From: Udaeobacter sp963725505
GTDB taxonomy: Bacteria; Verrucomicrobiota; Verrucomicrobiia; Chthoniobacterales; UBA10450
Direction of reading: 5' to 3'
Assembly (NCBI GenBank): GCA_963725505.1
Contig: CAVRYN010000007.1
Coordinates: 310,001 to 374,000 of the forward strand
Length of the DNA: 64,000 nt
Shown here piece by piece: positions 57,554 to 64,000 of this stretch (position 1 is its first letter; each line of letters begins with the position of its first letter). The position numbers were made by a program, and so were the translations under genes. Under the pieces are notes generated by a model. That model did no database searches. It worked only from the letters and a program-made list of their open reading frames with translations, and was not told the DNA's origin.

Positions 57554-58963
57554 TTACTGGGCACTCGATTTTGTCACGGAAAGAGATTCTTCGTCAGCAA
57601 CGTCGCTCAATTTCTTAAAATGAAGTTGCTTGACGCGGCGACTATCGGCTTGTGAAACGGTGACCAGATAATTGTCGATCTTGACTTGCTCGCCCGTCTT
57701 CGGCAGGTGGCCGAGCAGATGAGTAACATAACCGCCGATGGTGCTTACATCCGCGCTCTCGAGCTCAAGCTTGGCGAGATCGTTCAGTTCATAAAGCCCG
57801 AGCGCTCCGTCCACGCTAAATTCGTTCGCGCTGATCTTGCGAAATTCTTCCTTTTCGAAATCGAACTCGTCCTGGATATCGCCGACCAACTCCTCCATTA
57901 CATTTTCAAGTGTAACCATCCCGACAGTGCCGCCGAATTCATCGACCACGATCGCCAGGTGCGCGTGCTTGCTCAGGAACAACTTCAGCAAGCTTTCCAG
58001 CGGCATCATCTCGGGCAGGGGAATCAAGTCACGCTTGATCTTCAAGAGATCAGGGTGCGGATCGCGCATCATGGGAACCAGTTCCTTGATGTGAACGAGG
58101 CCCACCGTATTATCGAGATTCTCGCGGCAGAGCGGGAAGCGCGTGTGACGAGATTCGATGGCCTTTTTCACATTGGTTTCGAAATCATCCTCCAAGTCGA
58201 GGTAAACGATTTCACCACGCGGCGTCATGATGTCACGCACGACGCGGTCGCGCAGGTCGAGCACGTTAAAAACGAGCTCACGCCCAAGCGGAGTAACGTC
58301 GGCGGATTTTTCGCTTTGCTCGAAGATTAATCGCAATTCCTCTTCGCTGTGCGCAAGCTCGCTCGCCGGGATCGGTTGAAGCCTGAGCACTCTGTGCAAG
58401 AGGAAATTCGAAGATTTATTCAGGAGCCAGATGGCTGGTTTAAACAAAACATAAAACGCACCAAGCAGCCCCATCAGGCGAAGTGCCACCGGCAACGGAC
58501 TGGAAATTGCAATGTATTTGGGCGCTAGTTCTCCAAACACGATGTGCAAAAAAGTGATGCCAGCGAAAGCGAGCGCGATAGCGATCCAAGTTGCGACAGC
58601 GTAGGAGTAGATGTGCACGACGGCGAGGGCCGGTTGCAAGATCGACACCAGGGACTGCTCACCAATCCACCCGAGCGCGAGGCTGGCCAGTGTCACACCT
58701 AATTGCGTCGCCGAAAGGTAAGCGTCGAGGTGTGCGCGAACGTGTTTGACGAAACGCGCGCGCAGATTGCCCTCGTCCAAAAGCGCGTCGAGCTGAGTCG
58801 TGCGCACTTTTACGATCGAAAATTCGCAGGCGACGAAAAACGCGTTCAGCGCGACAAGCGCGGCAATCGCCACCAGTTTTCCAAGGAGCAGCATCGGCGG
58901 GTCCCATTGGGGCGCAACGCCTCTAGCGATCACTGCCGGCAGAAATATCACGGGGATGTTCAT
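57554..58963 (-). CDS. CNNM/CorC family membrane protein (hemolysin C-like)
   Basis: A 469-residue protein. The N-terminal DUF21 domain has four membrane segments (LVAIAALVALNAFFVACEFSIVKVR, SATQLGVTLASLALGWIGEQ, FLHIVFGELAPKYIAI). Two CBS domains (about 215-345) include DIMTPRGEIVYLD, HTRFPLCRENLDNTVGLVHIKELV and LAIVVDEFGGTVGMVTLENVMEELVGDI. A C-terminal CorC/HlyC domain (FSVDGALGLYELNDL, DVSTIGGYVTHLLGHLPKTGE) completes it. Members are linked to magnesium or cobalt efflux and to magnesium homeostasis. The closing part is normal in length. Confidence 0.93.
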   Translation of the reverse strand: MNIPVIFLPAVIARGVAPQWDPPMLLLGKLVAIAALVALNAFFVACEFSIVKVRTTQLDALLDEGNLRARFVKHVRAHLDAYLSATQLGVTLASLALGWIGEQSLVSILQPALAVVHIYSYAVATWIAIALAFAGITFLHIVFGELAPKYIAISSPLPVALRLMGLLGAFYVLFKPAIWLLNKSSNFLLHRVLRLQPIPASELAHSEEELRLIFEQSEKSADVTPLGRELVFNVLDLRDRVVRDIMTPRGEIVYLDLEDDFETNVKKAIESRHTRFPLCRENLDNTVGLVHIKELVPMMRDPHPDLLKIKRDLIPLPEMMPLESLLKLFLSKHAHLAIVVDEFGGTVGMVTLENVMEELVGDIQDEFDFEKEEFRKISANEFSVDGALGLYELNDLAKLELESADVSTIGGYVTHLLGHLPKTGEQVKIDNYLVTVSQADSRRVKQLHFKKLSDVADEESLSVTKSSAQ

Positions 58964-59010
58964 TAGTCGGACGCGCGGTCTGGCATCCGAAACGAGATAT
59001 CGGTCCTAGC

Positions 59011-59280
59011 TTACCAGCTGGACTTGGTTACGCCAGGGATCAAGCCTTGCGAAGCCAGTTCGCGAAAGGTGAGACGCGACATCTTGAACCGGCGAATAAA
59101 GGCGCGGCGGCGCCCGGTGACTTCGCATCGGTTCACCACACGGGTGGGGCTGGCGTCACGCGGCAACTGCGCGAGGCCGATATAATCTTTTTTCGCCTTC
59201 AACTCCGCGCGCAACGCGGCGTATTTTTTCACCGTTGCACGCTTGCGTGCATTGCGATTGATCCAGGAAGTCTTAGCCAT
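59011..59280 (-). CDS. rpsN: 30S ribosomal protein S14
   Basis: An 89-residue protein of the small ribosomal subunit: MAKTSWINRNARKRATVKKYAALRAELK, RDASPTRVVNRCEVTGRRRAFIRRFKMSRLTFRELASQGLIPGVTKSSW. It is the longer zinc-independent form, lacking the paired CxxC motifs of short S14. It stands alone, outside the spc operon, which fits a second or relocated S14 as known for zinc-free copies. Confidence 0.96.
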   Translation of the reverse strand: MAKTSWINRNARKRATVKKYAALRAELKAKKDYIGLAQLPRDASPTRVVNRCEVTGRRRAFIRRFKMSRLTFRELASQGLIPGVTKSSW

Positions 59281-59336
59281 AACGGAGTGCTGACTATAAT
59301 ACTGGACCTACAATTTGCAACGGCGCCTAAGCGCGA

Positions 59337-60200
59337 TTAGCCCAAAGCACCTGCCCGTCGCCTTTGTTTCACGAGCGCGCTGGTGGACCGGCGACCACCA
59401 GGACGAGGAGCGCCGCGTTTTTGCCGGACAGCTTGCGTTCGGCTGAGGCTATCTTGCAAAACCTTAACAAGATCAACCACGTTGGTCGGCACCGGAGGAG
59501 CTGGCGCTTTCGTGGTGATCTCCTTGTGCTGCGCCTTTTGCTCGATGATCTCCATCAATGCCGTCCGGTATTCGTCGCGATATTTTTCCGGTTCCCAGGA
59601 AACACTCATGCTTTCGATGAGCGCTTGCGCCATTTTCAGTTCTTTATCGCTCACCGCTGTTGTCGAACCGTTCTTCAAAACGTCAGCGCTTAGAATCTCA
59701 CTGGCGAAGTGCATCAGCTCGAGAATCATAAATAAGCCGTCGGGCTTAACGGCAGCGAGATGCTCGCGGTTGCTGATCACGACCTTGGCAATACCGATCT
59801 TGCCCGTTCCGCTCAGCGCCTTATGCAAAACTGCGTAGGCTTTTTCCCCACCCTTTTGCGGTTCGAGGAAATATGGCCTGTAGAAAAACTTCGGATCGAC
59901 TTGTTCCAAATCCACGAAGTCGGTGATATCGATCGAATGCGTGGACTCGATCCGCACCTTCTCGAAGTCCTCATCCTTTAGAACAACATAACGGCCGCGC
60001 TCGTATTCAAAGCCCTTCACGATTTGACCGGCTGGGACTTCTTTTGAATCTGCTTCCGCCACCTTTTTGTATCTAATTGGGCTGAGATCGCTGGATCGAA
60101 GCTGCCGGAAACTCAGTTTCTCCTCTCGCGTGGCCGGGTAAACCGCCACAGGAATATAAACCAGCCCGAAGCTGATGCTGCCTTTCCAGATGGGACGCAT
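59337..60200 (-). CDS. ku: Ku protein for non-homologous end joining
   Basis: A 287-residue homodimeric Ku that forms a ring around DNA ends. MRPIWKGSISFGLVYIPVAVYPAT, RYVVLKDEDFEKVR, IDITDFVDLEQVDPKFFYRPYFLEPQKGGEKAYAVLHKAL and ELKMAQALIESM are family-typical. The C-terminal tail (TSALVKQRRRAGAL) is basic, as in other bacterial Ku proteins, and may bind DNA. Ligase D is the usual partner but is not in this window. Confidence 0.95.
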   Translation of the reverse strand: MRPIWKGSISFGLVYIPVAVYPATREEKLSFRQLRSSDLSPIRYKKVAEADSKEVPAGQIVKGFEYERGRYVVLKDEDFEKVRIESTHSIDITDFVDLEQVDPKFFYRPYFLEPQKGGEKAYAVLHKALSGTGKIGIAKVVISNREHLAAVKPDGLFMILELMHFASEILSADVLKNGSTTAVSDKELKMAQALIESMSVSWEPEKYRDEYRTALMEIIEQKAQHKEITTKAPAPPVPTNVVDLVKVLQDSLSRTQAVRQKRGAPRPGGRRSTSALVKQRRRAGALG

Positions 60201-60253
60201 AGGTGGATTAATTTTCTCTCATAGGAGCGTTTGCGTGTCAAATTTCAGTGCCT

Positions 60254-60307
60254 GGTAGGGACGCCCCGCTGCGGGGCGTCCGGACGACGCAGCTCGCCAT
60301 CCCTACC
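60254..60307. repeat. Palindromic element with GGTAGGGA/TCCCTACC ends
   Basis: GGTAGGGA (60254-60261) pairs with TCCCTACC (60300-60307). Inside, GACGCCCCGC (60260-60269) pairs exactly with GCGGGGCGTC (60271-60280). It is the best preserved short member of the family seen at 48-120 and lies between the divergent ku and tatA genes. Confidence 0.7.
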
Positions 60308-60373
60308 CACATCGCCTTCTGGTACTCCGAAATTCCTTGCAAGTCGGGGAAACGGTCTGATCTTGCAGTCCAT

Positions 60374-60697
60374 ATGAGCTTGCTCGCCAGCTTCATGAAC
60401 CTGGCAGGGCCTGACTTGATTGTCATCCTGCTGATTATTCTGGTTTTATTCGGAGCAAAGAAACTGCCGGAACTCGCCCGCGGGATGGGCCAGGCGGTAA
60501 AGGAGTTTCAAAAGGCAAAGGACGAATTCAGCGACGAACTGCATAAGGCCGGAAAGTCTGAGCCAGAAACCGCTAAGTCCGACGTGAAAACGGCACAATC
60601 CACCGTGGCGCGAAGTGAGAACCAATCTTCAGCGAGCGGGACGCCGCCGCAGCCAACCGAGGCAGTTGCGCCCGGCGACAAAGCCGATCAGGTCTGA
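60374..60697 (+). CDS. tatA: Twin-arginine translocase subunit TatA
   Basis: A 107-residue protein. A single N-terminal membrane helix (LAGPDLIVILLIILVLFGAKKLPELARG) leads into the conserved amphipathic helix (MGQAVKEFQKAKDEFSDEL), the TatA/TatE pattern. A disordered tail rich in Ser, Lys, Gln and Pro ends the protein. It forms the pore that lets folded proteins across the membrane. ATG at 60374 (or 60395) is used; the frame stays open to 60248 but through repeat DNA. tatB and tatC are not in the window. Confidence 0.9.
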   Translation: MSLLASFMNLAGPDLIVILLIILVLFGAKKLPELARGMGQAVKEFQKAKDEFSDELHKAGKSEPETAKSDVKTAQSTVARSENQSSASGTPPQPTEAVAPGDKADQV

Positions 60698-60757
60698 TTG
60701 CTGAAAAAACGACGCGATACATTCGCACGACGGGCAGGTTGTGCGCACTATCTGTCC

Positions 60758-60821
60758 GGAGTTCCGTGTTTACGCGGCTTTGCGCACAGGCGCTGTCGTT
60801 ACCACCTGAAGGCGGAACTCC
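60758..60821. repeat. Inverted repeat GGAGTTCCG/CGGAACTCC
   Basis: GGAGTTCCG (60758-60766) and CGGAACTCC (60813-60821) are exact complements, framing about 45 bases that also include TGCGCACA and related words. It fills most of the gap between tatA and the acyl carrier protein gene. Confidence 0.6.
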
Positions 60822-60894
60822 AAACCAAAATAATTCGCCGCCGCGCTGCGCGTTTGACCTCACCCGCGATCTACGGCAAAATCGCGGCTCGCTT

Positions 60895-61164
60895 ATGTCC
60901 GAGCCTGATTTGCGCGACCAAATTAAGCAAATGCTTGTGAAAAATCTGATGCTGCAAGTTACTCCTGAGCAGATCGGCGATGATTTGCCACTTTTCGGCC
61001 CAGATGGACTCGGCCTGGATTCCATTGACGCGTTGGAGCTGGTGGTAAGCATGGAAAAAACATTTGGAGTCGGCGTGCCCAGCTCCGAGGTAGCTGGTAA
61101 AGCGCTTCGCACCGTAAATACGATCCACGATTATATTCTCGAAAAACGTGCGGCGGCTGCTTAG
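60895..61164 (+). CDS. Acyl carrier protein
   Basis: An 89-residue carrier. The phosphopantetheine attachment Ser lies in LGLDSIDALELVV, and DLRDQIKQMLVKNLMLQVTPEQIGDDLPLF and ALRTVNTIHDYILEKR complete the four-helix fold. The sequence is divergent from housekeeping AcpP (which has DSLD), so it may serve a special fatty-acid, lipid or polyketide pathway. No synthase is adjacent. ATG at 60895 is chosen since the frame upstream lies in repeat DNA. Its end overlaps the convergent hydrolase gene by four bases. Confidence 0.88.
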   Translation: MSEPDLRDQIKQMLVKNLMLQVTPEQIGDDLPLFGPDGLGLDSIDALELVVSMEKTFGVGVPSSEVAGKALRTVNTIHDYILEKRAAAA

Positions 61165-62066
61165 GTCGTGTTCGGGCAACGTCCGTCGGCACTACAAATG
61201 AGATCCTTCAAGATCTCGCGCATATGACGGATGGGCAGCGAATAGTGTCCGGCCTCATCAATGAAACGCGCTTTGCAGTTGGGCAAACGTTTTGCGACCT
61301 GTTCGGCGAGACGAATTGAGAAAGCGCGGTCTTGCTTCCCATGCCATAATCGAACTGGCACCTGTACATCTTCAATGGCAAATCCCCACGGCTGCGCGTA
61401 AATCTGTGCGTCAGCCATCACGCCTTCAGCCGAGCCGCGCCAGGCGCGCCGTTGGCTTTCAAAAATGGCTTCGAACGCCGCAGCGTCGCGCAAGCTTTCA
61501 GCATCGCACGGTCGCAACATTAACATTTTTAACAGCAGCGGACGAAAGCGCACAGGCGGCCGCAACGACAGAACCGGCCGCGCCAGATGAAAGAATCTGC
61601 GCAAGAGTCGCGGTCGGGTTCGATAAAGGGCCAGCATCCAGCGGTAAAGCGGCAGCAATCCTTCGGCATCAACGAGTTCCGCCATTGGAGGCGCGCCACC
61701 GACTATTGCGATTGCCTGCACCCGCTCGCGCATCGCAATGGCCGTCGCGTATGCGTACGGTGCGCCGCCGGATATCGCCAGCATTCGAAACTCGCGGACA
61801 CCGAGATGGTCGACGATTCGTTCTACAACGCGTGGCCAATCGCTCAACTTGCGATCGGGTTGCAGGCTCGAGCCACTGATGCCTGGCCGATCAGGTGAAA
61901 TGACGCGAATACCAAGTTCACGCGCCGGTTCGGCTGTGAGTCGCGCCATGGTGCGTGAGCTCGGCCAACCGTGGCAAAATATCAGCGGCACTCCATTTGC
62001 GTCGCCATATTCTTCAAAAGCAACGACAGCGCCATCTTGGAGTTGGATAAAGTTTTCGTTACTCAT
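61161..62066 (-). CDS. Alpha/beta-fold hydrolase
   Basis: A 301-residue enzyme with the oxyanion HGWPSSR, the nucleophile Ser in LAISGGAPYAYATA (SGG rather than the usual GxSxG, with Gly at the flanking positions partly lost), the Asp in LWHGKQDRAF, and the catalytic His in DEAGHYSLP. A cap domain (about 130-225) is Arg-rich. The class includes esterases, haloalkane dehalogenase-like and epoxide-type hydrolases. It converges on the acyl carrier gene. Substrate unknown. Confidence 0.85.
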   Translation of the reverse strand: MSNENFIQLQDGAVVAFEEYGDANGVPLIFCHGWPSSRTMARLTAEPARELGIRVISPDRPGISGSSLQPDRKLSDWPRVVERIVDHLGVREFRMLAISGGAPYAYATAIAMRERVQAIAIVGGAPPMAELVDAEGLLPLYRWMLALYRTRPRLLRRFFHLARPVLSLRPPVRFRPLLLKMLMLRPCDAESLRDAAAFEAIFESQRRAWRGSAEGVMADAQIYAQPWGFAIEDVQVPVRLWHGKQDRAFSIRLAEQVAKRLPNCKARFIDEAGHYSLPIRHMREILKDLICSADGRCPNTT

Positions 62067-62168
62067 TTTAAAACGCGGATAACTCTTTTATCGCTTGTAT
62101 TGCAAGCGTCCAATCTGTAGTCCAGAATGTACTGTGAATAGAGCGCCCTGAGCTTCGCAGAGTTGGTT

Positions 62169-62357
62169 ATGAATGATTACTCAGAACCTCGCCCGGGAAA
62201 AATCGAGCTGCATGGCAACGGCCTCGGCGCACCATCATCAGAGGAGGTGGAAAAACGCGCGAGGGAAATTGCGTTAATCGACGAGCGCGACCCGGATGAA
62301 TTTACCGAGGCGGATTGGAAACAGGCGCGACAGAGAATTGATGGGCGAAGAAAATAA
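62169..62357 (+). CDS. Conserved small acidic protein of unknown function
   Basis: A 62-residue protein: MNDYSEPRPGKIEL, then SSEEVEKRAREIALIDERDPDEFTEADWKQARQRI. The second half has the look of a small helical DUF that recurs in Verrucomicrobia and Chlamydiae (Ser-Glu-Glu-Val-Glu ... Arg-Ala ... Asp-Trp). No function is known. TTG at 62163 would add two residues. Its stop overlaps the start region of the next small gene, so these two and egtB form a compact operon. Confidence 0.7.
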   Translation: MNDYSEPRPGKIELHGNGLGAPSSEEVEKRAREIALIDERDPDEFTEADWKQARQRIDGRRK

Positions 62358-62567
62358 TACGCCGCCCGAGGAAACTCCCGATAATGCCGACTTGACGGAA
62401 GAATGGAGTGTGATCGCCAGCTCCAGAGGTCACCGCATACCGCGTCCCGGTACCGAGGAAGAGGAAACGATTGGCGAGCAGTGCGTCGTAGATGGGCTCG
62501 AGGAAGCGGCCCACGACCAGATGCTCGAAGCGCGCCTGGAAGAACTCCAACAAGAAGGAGAAATTCT

Positions 62568-62571
<4 letters not shown>
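62341..62571 (+). CDS. Small acidic protein in the egtB operon
   Basis: A 76-residue, very acidic protein (MGEENNTPPEETPDNADLTEEWSVIASSRGHRIPRPGTEEEE, ending in LEARLEELQQEGEIL). No family is recognised. ATG at 62341 lies within the end of the preceding gene; the frame could be longer but upstream residues are shared with that gene in another frame. The stop TGA overlaps the TTG start of egtB, which points to translational coupling. Confidence 0.6.
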
Positions 62572-63917
<1,346 letters not shown>

Positions 63918-63964
63918 ATCGGTAGGGCGCGACCACCGGATGCGCGTCGAACGATAATGCCATA

Positions 63965-64000
63965 ATGACCGCCGAAACTCGAACGGCCATACCACCTGTT
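63965..64000 (+). CDS. Start of a gene cut by the window edge, possibly egtD
   Basis: An ATG at 63965 opens MTAETRTAIPPV and runs to the end of the window. Only 12 codons are seen. EgtD commonly follows EgtB, which is the sole basis for the guess; the gap before it contains the left end of a GGTAGGG repeat. Confidence 0.3.
   Translation, partial: MTAETRTAIPPV

Overview
The window looks like the chromosome of a Gram-negative soil or freshwater Verrucomicrobiota bacterium, probably of the Spartobacteria/Chthoniobacterales type. This is inferred from content: a Ser/Thr kinase next to an unusual ECF sigma factor, a DUF5069 protein, FecR-domain giant secreted proteins, HTTM and GIN-domain proteins, LpxI (so an LPS outer membrane), a CPxCG-type mini protein and very many dispersed intergenic palindromes. 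No rRNA, tRNA, CRISPR array, transposase or prophage gene was found.

Left part (1-11.4 kb): a response regulator lacking the phospho-acceptor Asp, an ECF sigma factor and a transmembrane Ser/Thr kinase with TolB-like and TPR modules. A compact three-gene unit follows: a small secreted protein with a recently duplicated Cys-containing peptide, a membrane-anchored protein and an HTTM-domain membrane protein. I regard this as the best candidate for an undescribed peptide system (SdpABC-like layout). Then come a type I phosphodiesterase, a frameshifted secreted protein, a GIN-domain lipoprotein and a YCII-like protein.

Kynurenine region (11.6-17.3 kb): kynurenine 3-monooxygenase, DUF5069, a Rieske oxygenase and tryptophan 2,3-dioxygenase on the plus strand. 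They converge on ACMS decarboxylase and 3-hydroxyanthranilate dioxygenase on the minus strand. Formamidase and kynureninase are not in the window.

17.4-30.8 kb: L,D-transpeptidase, a MoeB-rhodanese fusion, a LysM lipoprotein, a FecR / 1735-residue adhesin / outer-membrane barrel operon, a displaced fragment of clpB, and a LuxR regulator-rhomboid-ClpP-like protease operon. 31.0-36.0 kb is a stress cluster (Hsp20, peroxiredoxin, DsbA-like, CbpM-like, ClpB with a damaged C-terminus).

36.1-44.5 kb: MFS exporter, TIM-barrel epimerase-like protein, flippase-like membrane protein, RibD-C reductase, Spy-like protein, arylsulfatase, a truncated bestrophin-like pseudogene and LpxI. 44.5-50.9 kb is the complete F1Fo ATP synthase operon atpBEFHAGDC. 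51-64 kb holds two glycosyltransferases (one GlgA-like), Obg GTPase with an in-frame repeat insertion, a frameshifted universal stress protein, MntH/MntR with a recognisable operator, a CNNM/CorC protein, S14, Ku, TatA, an acyl carrier protein, an alpha/beta hydrolase and an operon of two small acidic proteins with EgtB.

Two themes recur. Short palindromic repeats sit in many intergenic gaps and twice inside genes in frame (obg, egtB). Three otherwise well-conserved genes carry single-base frameshifts, which could be genuine decay or assembly error.
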